DNA from: Methylocella silvestris
GTDB lineage: Bacteria; Pseudomonadota; Alphaproteobacteria; Rhizobiales; Beijerinckiaceae
NCBI RefSeq assembly: GCF_002891535.1
Contig: NZ_PDZR01000001.1
Location: 62,001 to 126,000 of the forward strand
Direction: 5' to 3'
Length of the DNA stretch: 64,000 bases
In this document: piece by piece, positions 7,710 to 17,239 of the stretch
Layout of the letters: each line of letters opens with the position of its first letter
Numbering within the stretch: the first letter of the stretch is position 1
The notes under the pieces: model-generated
Databases searched by the model: none
What the model was told of the DNA's origin: nothing
The model's input: only the letters and a program-made list of their open reading frames with translations
Position numbers and translations under genes: made by a program

Positions 7710-8327
7710 CTATTCCTTGCGCTCGAAGCCGGCGCTGATGATGAGGCCAACCTCGTCGCCGATCAGCGGCACATATTTGGTGACGCCGAAATCGCTGCGC
7801 TTGATCGAACCCGTGGCGTCGAAGCCGACCGTATATTTCTTGTTCAGCGGATTGGGCCCGGCGGCGTTGTAGGTGACGGCGAGCGTCACCGGCTTCGTCA
7901 CGCCATGGAAGGTGAGGTCGCCGGTGAGTTGACCGGAGCCGGCCCCCGTGACGACGAGCTTGGTCGATTTGAAGGCGATGTCGGGATATTTGGCGACGTC
8001 GAACCAATCGTCGGCTTTCAGTTCTCCGTTGAGCTTGGCGTTGGTGGTCGAAATGGTCTTGGCCGGAATATGGATCGCCACCGCGCTTTTTTCAGGCGCC
8101 TTGGGGTCAAGCGTCAGCTGCCCGGTCACGTCGGTGAATTCGCCGTACCAATTGGTGAAGCCCATATGGGAGACCTTGAAGAGGACGCGCGTATGGGTCG
8201 GATCGACGGCATAGCTTCCGGCTTCAACCGCGGCGGGGGCCGTCTGGGCTTTGGCCGGAGCGCTGAGGAAAGGCGCGGCGAGAAGGGCCGCCAGCAGGGC
8301 CGCCTTGGACGGAATTTTGTTCAACAT
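7710..8327 (-). CDS. YceI-family periplasmic protein
   Basis: Second YceI protein of the cluster, 205 residues. The start at 8327 gives the signal peptide MLNKIPSKAALLAALLAAPF followed by LSAPAKA; the longer frame starts upstream without a ribosome site. The mature protein begins near QTAPAAVEAGSYAVDPTHT and has the family core FKVSHMGFTNWYGEF, LTGDLTFHGVTKPVTL and FDATGSIKRSDFGV. It is the first gene of the YceI-b561-YceI-dioxygenase set, divergent from a LysR gene, with a palindromic operator between them. YceI folds bind polyprenyl lipids; the ligand here is unknown. Confidence 0.9.
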   Translation of the reverse strand: MLNKIPSKAALLAALLAAPFLSAPAKAQTAPAAVEAGSYAVDPTHTRVLFKVSHMGFTNWYGEFTDVTGQLTLDPKAPEKSAVAIHIPAKTISTTNAKLNGELKADDWFDVAKYPDIAFKSTKLVVTGAGSGQLTGDLTFHGVTKPVTLAVTYNAAGPNPLNKKYTVGFDATGSIKRSDFGVTKYVPLIGDEVGLIISAGFERKE

Positions 8328-8404
8328 GCGAGGCTCGCTTCCTGAGTTTCGGGGCGCATGGCCCGGTTGGGCGATCAATAGCGCGTTTCTTTCGCAGGAA
8401 AACT

Positions 8405-8428
8405 GATAAAGAGTTGATCGACTCTATC
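8405..8428. promoter_or_regulatory. palindromic LysR-type operator
   Basis: AGAGT (8410-8414), a 6-base spacer, then ACTCT (8421-8425), flanked by GATA on the left and ATC on the right. This inverted repeat sits 13 bases before the LysR start and between the divergent LysR and YceI genes, the usual place for an autoregulatory LysR binding site. Binding is inferred. Confidence 0.55.
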
Positions 8429-8441
8429 GAAACATTCGATC

Positions 8442-9359
8442 ATGCCCGCGCTGACCCCTTCCTATGACCAATTGCAGGTCTTTCTCGCCGTCGTCGACGA
8501 AGGCAGTTTTTCGGCCGCCGCGCGGAGTTTGAAAAGAGCGCAATCGGCCGTCACCTACGCGATCCAGAAGCTGGAAGAACAGCTCGACGTGCGACTGTTC
8601 GACCGCGCGGCCTACCGGCCCGCGCTCACCGAAGCCGGACGCGCCTTGCTGCCGCGCGCGCGCCTCGTCGCCGACGAGATGCAGGCGCTGCGCAACCACG
8701 CCGAGGCGATCGCCGCTGGAGCGGAGCCGGAGCTGCGGCTTGTCGTCGACGCCATGTTCCCGATGGACAGGCTGGTCGAGTCGCTGCGTCTCGTCAGCGC
8801 GCGCTTTCCGCACTCGCCGCCGCGCATCTATGTCGACTCGATGGGAGCGGCGGCGGAACTGGTGCTGAATGGCGTCTGCGCCATTGGCCTCCTGCTCGAA
8901 TTCAGCAGCGTTTCCGAGCACCTCCAGCGCGACAAGCTCATCGACATCGCAATGATTCCGGTGGCGGCGCCAAACCATCCGCTGGGCGCCGCCGACAGCC
9001 CCGTGTCGATCGAGGATCTGCGCCCGCATGTGCAGCTCGTTTTATCGGATCGGTCCGGGCTCTCCGGCGATCGCGACTACGGGGTGTTTTCGACGCGGAC
9101 CTGGCGCATCGCCGATCTTGGCGCAAAGCACGCCATGCTGAAGGCCGGGCTCGGCTGGGGCAGCCTGCCAGCCCATCTCGTCGCCGAGGATCTTGCCAAT
9201 GGGCGCTTGCGGCGCCTCACGATTCGGGATGAGGCCGGTTTGAGCGAAGTCGTCCGGCTGCCGCTCTGCTCCGCTTTTCGCCGCGATCGTCCGCCGGGCC
9301 CGGCCGGCCGGCATCTTCTCGCCCATCTGTCAGCGGGCGCGGCGCGAAAGCCCGCGTGA
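8442..9359 (+). CDS. LysR-family transcriptional regulator
   Basis: 305-residue LysR regulator. The N-terminal helix-turn-helix is clear (FLAVVDEGSFSAAARSLKRA, QSAVTYAIQKLEEQL, LFDRAAYRPALTEAGRALL), followed by a ligand-binding domain of normal length. It is divergent from the YceI-b561-YceI operon with an AGAGT-N6-ACTCT site in between, so control of that operon is the obvious guess. The ATG at 8442 directly follows the operator region. The effector is unknown. Confidence 0.9.
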   Translation: MPALTPSYDQLQVFLAVVDEGSFSAAARSLKRAQSAVTYAIQKLEEQLDVRLFDRAAYRPALTEAGRALLPRARLVADEMQALRNHAEAIAAGAEPELRLVVDAMFPMDRLVESLRLVSARFPHSPPRIYVDSMGAAAELVLNGVCAIGLLLEFSSVSEHLQRDKLIDIAMIPVAAPNHPLGAADSPVSIEDLRPHVQLVLSDRSGLSGDRDYGVFSTRTWRIADLGAKHAMLKAGLGWGSLPAHLVAEDLANGRLRRLTIRDEAGLSEVVRLPLCSAFRRDRPPGPAGRHLLAHLSAGAARKPA

Positions 9360-9611
9360 TGGAGAGAGTCAGATTCGTGTGGTTGGCGCCTTCGCCAAGC
9401 CAGGATGAAGCTTGTCATCGCTCGCCGCCGACAGGCGCGCGCGCCGCCGCGCCTTACGGTCGGCTTTCTGGAACTCTCGCTTGATCATTACGCTACGCAT
9501 GTCTTTAATAATAAGATCAGGCCGCGAGGTCCGGTCGCCTCCCCACCTCGGAAAAGCAATGTCCATACCGCCGGGTCCAGCCGCGCCCTTGCCGCTGCCC
9601 AGGAAACGCCT

Positions 9612-11366
9612 GTGACCGCGACGGACGCGCGCGGGGAACAGCCGGCGTCCCTCGCCGCGGCCGGCGCGCGCGATGGGCTCGAGATCGAATTCGGCCTCTG
9701 CTCGCGAACCGGAAAGCGCGAGCGAAATGAGGATTATGCGGGCGTTTATCTTGGCGCTCCCGAGGAGAGGGCGACTCTTGGCGTCGTCGCTGCGCTCGCC
9801 GATGGCATGGGCGGCGCCAAGGGCGGCCGCGTCGCCGCCGAACTTGCCGTGCGCAGTTTTATCGACGGCTATGTCAGCGAGGCTGCGTTGCGCGGCGTCC
9901 GGCTTGCCGGAGCGCGGAGCCTTGAGGCGATCAACCGCTGGACCCATGCGATCGGCCGCGCCGACGCCGCCTTGCAGGACATGGGATCGACCTTCACCGG
10001 GCTGGTGCTGCAAGGGCGGCAGGCGCATGTGCTGCATGTCGGCGATTCGCGCCTCTACCGGCTGCGCGACGGCAGGCTGACGCTGCTCACCAATGACCAC
10101 ACGCTAAGAGGAGCGGGGCGCAACCACATCCTGACCCGGGCTATCGGCCCGTCGCCTGCGCTGCAAATCGATTATCTGAAAGAAGAAGCGCGCACGCATG
10201 ACCGTTATCTCATCTGCAGCGACGGCGTCCATGGCGTGCTGCCGGACCGCGCCCTGGCGGAGGAGCTGGCGCGCCGGACTTCGCCCGAGGAAACCGCGTC
10301 CCACATCATCGATGCCGCGACCGACGGGCGCAGCGCCGACAATATGACGGCGATCGTGCTCGACGTGCTGAGTCTTCCTGTCGCCAATCTGGCGGATCTC
10401 CAGCGCGCCGCCGCCGCCTTGCCGATCATCCCGCCGCCGTCGGTCGGCGAGCGCGTGGATGATTATTCTCTAAGCGCGATCCTCGCGGACGGACCCTATA
10501 GCCGGGTGTTTCGCGGCCTCGACGAAACCACCGGCCTGCCGGTCGTCGTCAAATTGCCAAAACCATCGGTGGCGGCTGATGCGGTGTTGCGTCAGGCTTT
10601 TTTGCGGGAAAGCTGGATTACCACGCGGATCCGCAGTCCCTTCGTCGGGGAATGTGTCGACGTGCCGGCGAGCCGGCGCTCCTGCCTTTATACGGTGATG
10701 CCCTTTTACGAAGGCGAAACGATGGAGCGGCGGCTTACCCGGACGCCGACCATCCGGCTCGCCTCCGGCCTTCAGATTGCGATTGCGCTGGCGCGAGGGG
10801 TCGCGGCGCTGCACCGCGCCGGCGTCATTCATCGCGACATCAAGCCCGACAATGTGATCTTGCAAAACGATGGCGGATTAAAGCTCGTCGATCTCGGCGT
10901 CGCCCGTCTGCCGCAGCTTGAGGACGTCGCCATGGCGGCGGCGCCGGGCACGCCGAGCTTCATGGCGCCTGAACTGTTCGAGGGCGCGCCGGGGGACGAA
11001 TTATCCGACCAGTTTGCGTTGGGGGCGACGATCTTTCGGATGTTCTCGGGCGCCTATCCCTATGGCGAGATCGAGCCATTCTCCCGCCCGCGCTTCGGCC
11101 GCCCGGTCGGTTTGTTGAAGCTGCGCCCCGATCTGCCGGCCTGGATCGACCGCACTCTGTCGCGGGCCTTTGCGGTCAAGCGGGAGGACCGGTTCAACGA
11201 TGTGCTCGAGCTCATTTATGAGTTCGAGCACGGCGCCGACCGCGCCAGCCCGGCCGACGACGTCCGGCTGCCGCTTTACGAGCGCAATCCGCTGATGTTC
11301 TGGAAAGCCGTCTCGGCGCTGCTTGCCATAGCGCTTTTCGCGGCGCTTGCCGCGCTGCATCGCTGA
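9612..11366 (+). CDS. fused PP2C phosphatase-Ser/Thr protein kinase
   Basis: Bifunctional signalling protein, 584 residues from the GTG at 9612, which has AGGAA seven bases upstream; the open frame runs to 9405 but that part is Arg-rich and not family-like. Residues about 25-250 are a PP2C phosphatase with metal aspartates in RERNEDYAG and LADGMGG, then VLHVGDSRLYRL, CSDGVHGVL and SADNMTAIVL. Residues about 280-550 are a Hanks-type kinase with Lys314 in VVVKLPK, HRDIKPDNVIL (Asp409), a DLG in place of DFG, and GTPSFMAPE. The C-terminus (about 562-583) is one hydrophobic helix, so the enzyme should be anchored to the inner membrane. The classic Gly-rich loop is degenerate (ADGPYSRVF). Substrates are unknown. 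Confidence 0.88.
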   Translation: MTATDARGEQPASLAAAGARDGLEIEFGLCSRTGKRERNEDYAGVYLGAPEERATLGVVAALADGMGGAKGGRVAAELAVRSFIDGYVSEAALRGVRLAGARSLEAINRWTHAIGRADAALQDMGSTFTGLVLQGRQAHVLHVGDSRLYRLRDGRLTLLTNDHTLRGAGRNHILTRAIGPSPALQIDYLKEEARTHDRYLICSDGVHGVLPDRALAEELARRTSPEETASHIIDAATDGRSADNMTAIVLDVLSLPVANLADLQRAAAALPIIPPPSVGERVDDYSLSAILADGPYSRVFRGLDETTGLPVVVKLPKPSVAADAVLRQAFLRESWITTRIRSPFVGECVDVPASRRSCLYTVMPFYEGETMERRLTRTPTIRLASGLQIAIALARGVAALHRAGVIHRDIKPDNVILQNDGGLKLVDLGVARLPQLEDVAMAAAPGTPSFMAPELFEGAPGDELSDQFALGATIFRMFSGAYPYGEIEPFSRPRFGRPVGLLKLRPDLPAWIDRTLSRAFAVKREDRFNDVLELIYEFEHGADRASPADDVRLPLYERNPLMFWKAVSALLAIALFAALAALHR

Positions 11367-11391
11367 GAAGGCGAGTCTGTCTGCAAGCCGC

Positions 11392-11829
11392 TCAGCGATG
11401 GACCAGAACGGGGACCTTGCAATGGGTCAAGACCTTGGCCGTCTCGCTGCCAAGGATCAGCGCGGAAATGCCCTTGCGTCCATGCGAGGACATAATGATG
11501 AGATCGGCGCCCTTTTGCGTGGCGGTCGAAATAATGGCCTCATAGGGGCGGTCGTTTTCGACCTGCACGGTTTCCAAGGCGACTCCGGCCGCCGTGGCGA
11601 TCGCGGCCGCCGCGTCGAGGGTCTTGGCCGCCTGCTCCGCGATCCGCGCTGTATAGTCGGCGGGCGTGTCCTCAATCATGGCCGCTTCAGCCGAAAAGAC
11701 CTGGAACGGCAGCGTGACCGTCAAAAACGTGACCTTCGCGCCGATCTTCTGGGCGAGTTCGACGCCGTGGATCACCGCCTTTCCGGCAAGCTCGGAGCCG
11801 TCGGTCGGGATAAGAATATTGGTGTACAC
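11392..11829 (-). CDS. universal stress protein (UspA family)
   Basis: Single-domain 145-residue universal stress protein. It opens with ILIPTDGSELAGKAV and ends with the nucleotide-binding loop HGRKGISALILGSETAKVL and the strand KVPVLV. The G-2x-G-9x-G-S motif has Ser in place of the first Gly, so ATP binding is likely but not certain. It is convergent with the kinase/phosphatase gene and separated from it by 25 bases. No partner gene gives its role beyond general stress. Confidence 0.9.
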   Translation of the reverse strand: MYTNILIPTDGSELAGKAVIHGVELAQKIGAKVTFLTVTLPFQVFSAEAAMIEDTPADYTARIAEQAAKTLDAAAAIATAAGVALETVQVENDRPYEAIISTATQKGADLIIMSSHGRKGISALILGSETAKVLTHCKVPVLVHR

Positions 11830-12229
11830 GCGTTTCTCCCTCGATCATCTTTGATTAAAGCCTTGCGGCGTGTGTCGCCTGATTGGCTTATCCTCGATAC
11901 ATGGCCTAAGCGTTGAGGTTGATCAATGCGGGATCGGCCGCGCCGGTCAGCACGAGGCAAGGCCCGTGCGATATTGAGCTGAAACGAGGACGACGCTGGG
12001 GCGCGGGCAATGGGCTTTCGCCACCCGGCCGAATTGGCGCGCGGGGGGCGTGAATGCGTTTGGGGCAAGGTTGCTTCGCCACAATATTTATGGAGCTGCG
12101 GGCTCCCTCCTGGCGGCGCCGAATGCTGTGAAGCCTGCGATGAGAGAGTTGAACGTTACAGCCCAAAGGTCCGATGATCCAGCCGCGCCGCCAAACTTCC
12201 TGGGGCGCCGCCGAAAATAAGGAACCGCA
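11830..12229. other. intergenic stretch, no gene seen
   Basis: About 400 bp between the divergent usp and hdeD-like genes. Frames that cross it are Arg/Ala-rich and run antisense through hdeD. I see no RNA gene, repeat or clear promoter; it presumably carries both promoters. Confidence 0.4.
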
Positions 12230-12856
12230 ATGAGCAACAATCCCGCCGCCAATTCGCCGACCCCTGTTCCGCCCGACCCGCTGGCGCCCGGGAGCCGGCC
12301 ACTCGTCGCCTCGCTCGGCCGCGCCATGGGCGCGCATTGGAAGCTGATCCTCGCCGAGGGCATCCTGCTTCTCGTGCTCGGCGTTCTCGCCGTGATGACG
12401 CCCTTTGTCGCCGGCGTCGCCACCGCGCTGTTCCTCGGCTGGCTGTTTCTCTTTTCCGGCGTCGCCGGCCTCATCTTCACCTATCAGTCGCGCGGCGATC
12501 CGGGCTTCTGGTGGGCGCTGCTGTCGTCCGCCGTCGCGGTTCTGGCCGGTCTTGCGCTTTTGGCGAATCCGGTCGGCGGCCTGTTTTCCCTGACCTTCGT
12601 TCTGATCGCCTATTTCATCATCGACGGCATCGTGACCATCATGCTTGGCCTCGAGCAGCGCCGCCACCTGTCGGGGGGCTGGCAATGGGTGATCTTCAGC
12701 GGCGTCGTCGACCTGATCCTCGCCGCCTTGGTCATTTCCGGCCTGCCGGGCTCGTTCCTTTGGGCGGTCGGCCTGCTCGTCGGCATCGATCTCGCTTTTG
12801 CCGGCGTCTCGATCATCAGCCTTGCTCTGGCGGCGCGCAAGGCGGCCGAGGCATGA
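12230..12856 (+). CDS. HdeD-family (DUF308) membrane protein
   Basis: 208-residue inner-membrane protein of the HdeD family, linked in enteric bacteria to acid resistance. After a Pro-rich cytoplasmic N-terminus of about 35 residues come six hydrophobic helices, in pairs, with the internal repeats expected of DUF308 (for example LLLVLGVLAVMTPFVAGVAT and LFLFSGVAGLIF). It sits alone, divergent from the universal stress protein gene, which fits a stress role. Start ATG at 12230 follows a purine-rich AATAAGGAACCGCA stretch. Confidence 0.85.
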   Translation: MSNNPAANSPTPVPPDPLAPGSRPLVASLGRAMGAHWKLILAEGILLLVLGVLAVMTPFVAGVATALFLGWLFLFSGVAGLIFTYQSRGDPGFWWALLSSAVAVLAGLALLANPVGGLFSLTFVLIAYFIIDGIVTIMLGLEQRRHLSGGWQWVIFSGVVDLILAALVISGLPGSFLWAVGLLVGIDLAFAGVSIISLALAARKAAEA

Positions 12857-12863
12857 CGCCAAA

Positions 12864-12884
12864 ACGCCGGCTTTGCGCCGGCGT
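12864..12884 (+). terminator. hairpin after hdeD-like gene
   Basis: Perfect 8-bp stem (ACGCCGGC/GCCGGCGT) with a 5-base loop, seven bases after the stop codon. No T-run follows, so termination may be weak. Confidence 0.45.
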
Positions 12885-12918
12885 CATGCTCTGACGCTGT
12901 GTTGACAGGCCCGGATCT

Positions 12919-14784
12919 TCATCCGGCTTGCGAGAGCACCGCGGCGGCCTTGCGCGCGAGCTGCTCCAGGGTGAAGGGCTTGGCGAGAAGATTGACGTCT
13001 CGATCGAGCACGCCGTTATGAATGACGGCGTTGCGGCTGAAGCCTGTCGTATAGATGATTTTGAGGCCGGGCCGCGCGTTGAGCGCGGCTTCGGCGAGCT
13101 GGCGTCCGTTCATCTCGGGCATCACGACATCGGTGAACAAGAGGTCGATGTCCGGCCGCTCGGCGATGATCCGCAGCGCCATTCTCGGGCCATCGGCCAG
13201 AAGCACGCTGTAGCCGAGATCACGGAAGGCCTCGGCGGTCAGGCGCAGCATGCGATCCTCATCCTCGACAACGAGCACGACGATGTCCGGGGTTCCGGTC
13301 GGGAGCGGGGCGTCTGACGCGGCGGCGGAGCGGGCGGGCTCAAGATCGTCGCCGAAGAAGCGCGGCAGATAGATCTTCATCGAGGTGCCCTGGCCAATCT
13401 CCGAGTAGATCTTGATGTGGCCGCCGGATTGTTTGACGAAACCGAATACCTGACTGAGGCCGAGCCCCGTGCCCTTGCCCGGCCCCTTGGTCGTGAAGAA
13501 GGGGTCGAAGGCCTTGGCGGCGATCTCGGGCGCCATGCCGGCTCCGGTGTCGCTCACGCTGACCAGAACATATTGGCCCGCCGGCACGCCGACGTGGAGA
13601 GCCGCGTAGTCTTCGTCGAGACTGGCGTTGCATGTCTCGATCGTCAGCTTGCCGCCGTCCGGCATGGCGTCGCGGCCGTTGACCGCCAGATTGAGGATTG
13701 TGCTTTCAAGCTCGCTCGGGTCGGCGAAGGTGCGCCACAGGCCTCCGGCGAGAACGGTCTCGACCTTGATCGTCTCGCCGAGCGTTCGGCGCAGCAGATC
13801 GGACATGCCGCCGACGAATGTGTTGCAGTCCACGGGTTGCGGGGCAAGGGGCTGCTGGCGCGCAAAGGCGAGCAAGCGATGAGTCAGGACGGCGGCGCGC
13901 TCGGCGCCATCGAGCGCCCCGTCGGCAAATTTCATAAAATCCTTCTCGCCGCGCTCGACGCGCCGCTTGAGAAGATTGAGGCTGCCGATCACCACAGCCA
14001 ACATATTATTGAAATCATGCGCGATGCCGCCGGTCAGCTGGCCGATCGCCTCGAGCTTTTGCGACTGACGCAATTGCTGCTCCAGCTGCTCGTTCTGCGC
14101 CATCTCATCGTGAATTTTTCGGTTGGCGAGCTGTAGCGCAACATTGGCGTCGTCGACGGCGGCAAACTGCTTCTGGCTGTCGCGGATCGTCAGGGCGCCA
14201 AGCAGGACCGCGAGCAAGAGCGCGAGGATCACTCCCGCGCGGACGAGTTGCGCCGTGCGCAAAACATACGTCTGCCCCTCGGCCACCAAATGCTGCTCGG
14301 AGGCCTCGATCGCCCGGACGATTTCGCGGGCGCGATCCATCAGCTTCTTGCCCTCGTCGGTCTGGATGAGCGCAGCCGCCGCCTCGGTTTTATTCTCGCG
14401 GGCGAGATCAATTGTCTTTTGCAATTCCGCGAGTTTCGCTCTGGCGACTTCGTCCAGCGCAGCGAGCGGCTGGCGCAGCCGGTCCTCGCGGTAATTCTCG
14501 CGCAGCGCGTCCATTTCATCGCCGATCTCGCGCGCCGCTCCGACGTAGGGATCGAGATAGCTTGGCTTCTGCGTGAGAAGAAAACCGCGCTGTCCCGTTT
14601 CCGCGTCCTGCAGCAGCGAAAACAAACGCGCAACGCGCAGTTCGAGTGCGACGTGGCGCTGCATATTGATCTGATCTTGCTGCAGTCGCGCCACGAGAAA
14701 CAGGGTGGCGCCGATAATTCCAACGAGCAGAATCAGCGCGACGCAAAGCGAGACGATCGATCGTTTCCGCAGGAAAATAGGCAT
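12919..14784 (-). CDS. CHASE3-domain hybrid sensor histidine kinase with receiver
   Basis: 621-residue membrane sensor. Helix 1 (about 10-33) and helix 2 (about 182-200) enclose a CHASE3 domain outside the membrane, recognisable from [13 protein letters not shown] coiled coil (about 205-245) leads to the HisKA dimerisation domain with phospho-acceptor His256 in GGIAHDFNN, then a HATPase domain with [23 protein letters not shown] and [15 protein letters not shown]-terminal receiver domain carries Asp552 in [13 protein letters not shown] and the switch Lys in LLAKPF. There is no output domain and no response regulator next door, so phosphotransfer to an outside partner is expected. The signal is unknown. 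Confidence 0.92.
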   Translation of the reverse strand: MPIFLRKRSIVSLCVALILLVGIIGATLFLVARLQQDQINMQRHVALELRVARLFSLLQDAETGQRGFLLTQKPSYLDPYVGAAREIGDEMDALRENYREDRLRQPLAALDEVARAKLAELQKTIDLARENKTEAAAALIQTDEGKKLMDRAREIVRAIEASEQHLVAEGQTYVLRTAQLVRAGVILALLLAVLLGALTIRDSQKQFAAVDDANVALQLANRKIHDEMAQNEQLEQQLRQSQKLEAIGQLTGGIAHDFNNMLAVVIGSLNLLKRRVERGEKDFMKFADGALDGAERAAVLTHRLLAFARQQPLAPQPVDCNTFVGGMSDLLRRTLGETIKVETVLAGGLWRTFADPSELESTILNLAVNGRDAMPDGGKLTIETCNASLDEDYAALHVGVPAGQYVLVSVSDTGAGMAPEIAAKAFDPFFTTKGPGKGTGLGLSQVFGFVKQSGGHIKIYSEIGQGTSMKIYLPRFFGDDLEPARSAAASDAPLPTGTPDIVVLVVEDEDRMLRLTAEAFRDLGYSVLLADGPRMALRIIAERPDIDLLFTDVVMPEMNGRQLAEAALNARPGLKIIYTTGFSRNAVIHNGVLDRDVNLLAKPFTLEQLARKAAAVLSQAG

Positions 14785-14940
14785 CGATCTCTCCTGGACG
14801 CGGCCTCTTGGCGCTTGCGCGAGGGGATCGCTCGAAAGGGGGGGGCGAGTTCGACGATAGCCGCCTGTGCCCTGGGCGACAAGCTGAGCGGTTGCGCATC
14901 CGCCGCGCCTTCAGCCTGGAGTTGCGCTCCGGTCGGCGCT

Positions 14941-15417
14941 TTAAGTCTGCGCAAGCGGCTCGGCGGGGCGACGCGGCACAACGAGCTTGGCCGTCATATC
15001 CTGCACTACGTCGCCGCGCTGGTTGCGCGTCCAGCTGCGGATCGTGACCATGCCGCGATCGGGCTTCGATCGGGACGGCGCGATGGCGATGATCTCGCTT
15101 TCGACTTCGAGACGGTCGCCGGGCCGCACCGGCGCCGGCCAGCGCAATTCGCCGCCAGCGCCGACGAGGCCTCCCGCCATGGGCGCGCCGCCGCCGACAA
15201 GAAGCTTCATGGTGATCGCCGCGGTATGCCATCCGCTCGCCGCGAGTCCGCCGAAGAGCGACGCTTTCGCCGCTTCCTCGTCGAGATGAAAGGGCTGCGG
15301 ATCGAACTGCGCCGCAAAGGCCTTGATCTCGCTCGCGTCGACCTCGCAGCTTCCACTGAGGAAGCGTTGCCCTACTTTGAGATCGTCAAGAAACAAGCGT
15401 TCGCCATCGCCTTGCAT
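14941..15417 (-). CDS. MaoC-like hotdog dehydratase
   Basis: 158-residue MaoC-family hotdog protein; relatives hydrate 2-enoyl-CoA esters. The catalytic Asp/His pair of R-hydratases is visible in FAAQFDPQPFHLD. The start at 15417 has GGAG seven bases upstream and gives a normal length; two upstream in-frame starts (15432 and 15504) lack a good ribosome site, and the longer frame overlaps the aldo/keto reductase gene. It is the last gene of a minus-strand run. The substrate is unknown and there are no beta-oxidation neighbours. Confidence 0.85.
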   Translation of the reverse strand: MQGDGERLFLDDLKVGQRFLSGSCEVDASEIKAFAAQFDPQPFHLDEEAAKASLFGGLAASGWHTAAITMKLLVGGGAPMAGGLVGAGGELRWPAPVRPGDRLEVESEIIAIAPSRSKPDRGMVTIRSWTRNQRGDVVQDMTAKLVVPRRPAEPLAQT

Positions 15418-15475
15418 GGAAATCTCCGTCATATGACGATAGAAATATACTCGCATCTCGAAGCGATGCGTGCGG

Positions 15476-16504
15476 TCAGACCGGCGGAGGATTGCGCTCC
15501 ACAAAAGTGCCGCGCTGATGCCAATAGGGATAGGCGGGTTCGCGCCCGCTCGCCGCGTCGAGCTTTGCGACCTGCTCCGCGGTGAGGGACCAGCCGACGG
15601 CGCCGAGATTTTGTTTCAGCTGCGCCTCGTCGCGCGCGCCGATGATGACGCTCGACACGGTCGGGCGCTGCAACAGCCAGTTGAGCGCGATCTGCGGAAC
15701 GGTCTTGCCGGTCTCTTTCGCGATTTCGTCGAGGGCGTCGACGACGTCGTAGAGATAATCATCCTCGACCTGCGGCCCGATGTCTTTCGTCTTGTGCAGC
15801 CGGCTTACCTCCGGCAGAGGCTGGCCGCGCCTGATCTTTCCAGTCAACCGGCCCCAGCCAAGCGGGCTCCAGACCATTGCGCCGACGCCTTCTTCAAGGC
15901 CGAGCGGCATCAGCTCCCATTCATAGTCGCGCCCAACCAGCGAATAATAGGCCTGATTGGCAATGTAGCGCGGCAGATTATAGCGGTCCGCCGCAGCGAG
16001 GGATTTCATCAGATGCCAGCCGGAAAAATTGGAGCAGCCGATGTAGCGGATCTTTCCCGCGCGGATGAGATCGTCGAGCGCAGACAGCGTCTCCTCGACG
16101 GGCGTCATGGCGTCGAAGGCATGCAGCTGAAAAAGATCGATATGGTCCGTCTGCAGGCGCCTCAGCGCGGCTTCAACGGCCTCGATCAAATGGAAGCGCG
16201 ACGAGCCGACCTCGTTCGGGCCGGGGCCGGACCGGAAAGTCGCCTTGGTCGAGATCAGCGCCTGGTTGCGGCGGCCCTTGATGGCCTCGCCCAGCACCTC
16301 TTCGGCGACGCCCGACGAATAGATGTCGGCGCTATCGAACATCGTCAGCCCCGCGTCGAGGCAGATGTCGACGAGCCGGCTGGCCTCCGCGACATCGGTC
16401 GCGCCCCAGGCGGCGAAGAGTTCGCCCTTGCCGCCGAAGGTGCCGGTGCCGAAGCTGAGGACCGGCACGCTGAAGCCGGACCGCCCAAGACGTCTGTAAT
16501 CCAT
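15476..16504 (-). CDS. aldo/keto reductase
   Basis: 342-residue NADPH-dependent aldo/keto reductase. The catalytic tetrad is visible: Asp and Tyr in DSADIYSSG, a Lys in ISTKATF, and a His in LFQLHAFD. NADPH-binding residues occur near the C-terminus (SSVIIGARDEAQL). The ATG at 16504 has GGAGG eight bases upstream; the open frame extends 42 codons further without support. Neighbours on the same strand are a MaoC protein and a tautomerase, but spacing does not prove an operon. Probable role is reduction of small carbonyl compounds. Confidence 0.9.
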   Translation of the reverse strand: MDYRRLGRSGFSVPVLSFGTGTFGGKGELFAAWGATDVAEASRLVDICLDAGLTMFDSADIYSSGVAEEVLGEAIKGRRNQALISTKATFRSGPGPNEVGSSRFHLIEAVEAALRRLQTDHIDLFQLHAFDAMTPVEETLSALDDLIRAGKIRYIGCSNFSGWHLMKSLAAADRYNLPRYIANQAYYSLVGRDYEWELMPLGLEEGVGAMVWSPLGWGRLTGKIRRGQPLPEVSRLHKTKDIGPQVEDDYLYDVVDALDEIAKETGKTVPQIALNWLLQRPTVSSVIIGARDEAQLKQNLGAVGWSLTAEQVAKLDAASGREPAYPYWHQRGTFVERNPPPV

Positions 16505-16678
16505 CGCGGACCTCCTTTTGGAATCTTGGATCCGGGCGCGTCCTGCGCCCCCGGCTGGAACTCCTTCGCGTCTTTTGATGACGCATCTCATCTTGCGTCT
16601 TACGCCTGCCGGTCGAGGAGCGCGCCGCAATTTTGCGCGATTTCGCGAGGGCGCGCGCCGGCCGGTTACGGCATGGAT

Positions 16679-17059
16679 TCAGGCGTATTGCGCCTCGCCG
16701 TTGCCGAACGACCAGTTTTCCTTGACGACCTCGATCAGGCTGATGAACACATCTTCGCGGCGTATTTCGAGCCGTTCATGCAAGCCGTCGGCGATTGCTT
16801 TGTAGAAGGCGCGCTTCAATTCGATTGTGCGTCCGGCGTTGAGCGTCACCTGTATGACGATGACGTCGTCCGTTCGCTCGATGCCCAGATAGGTGCGGTC
16901 GATGATGAAATCATTGTCGGCGTGCTCGGCGATGATCTGGAAGCGATCATTGGCCGGCACGTTGAGCGTTGCGACCATTGCGTCATAGATAACCTCGCCG
17001 ATCGTATGGCGATAATGTTCGGTCTTGCCGCGGGCAAGATCGATTCGAACGAGCGGCAT
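16679..17059 (-). CDS. tautomerase-family protein (4-oxalocrotonate tautomerase fold)
   Basis: 126-residue tautomerase. After removal of the start Met, Pro2 becomes the N-terminal proline that acts as general base in this superfamily (MPLVRIDLARGK). The length, about twice that of 4-oxalocrotonate tautomerase, fits the fused-domain Tautomerase_2 type. It lies between the aldo/keto reductase and truncated haemoglobin genes on the same strand. The substrate cannot be told from sequence. Confidence 0.87.
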   Translation of the reverse strand: MPLVRIDLARGKTEHYRHTIGEVIYDAMVATLNVPANDRFQIIAEHADNDFIIDRTYLGIERTDDVIVIQVTLNAGRTIELKRAFYKAIADGLHERLEIRREDVFISLIEVVKENWSFGNGEAQYA

Positions 17060-17239
17060 GGCGGACCCTCCAATGTTGCATCAACCGTCCGCGCGGGGGG
17101 GCGCCTCGGGGATGCGGCAGGCCTCCGCCAATGGCCCTGCGTCGGCCTTGGCTGAGGGCATGATCGATTCCGTGCAGAGGAATCCGCCATGCTCTAAGGC
17201 GCCATGGCTCGGAAGTCGAGTGCGCCGGAGCGCAGGCGC

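Noticed and set aside
15470-17155. 561-codon open frame on the plus strand
   Set aside because: Antisense to the aldo/keto reductase and tautomerase genes, both with intact active-site residues.
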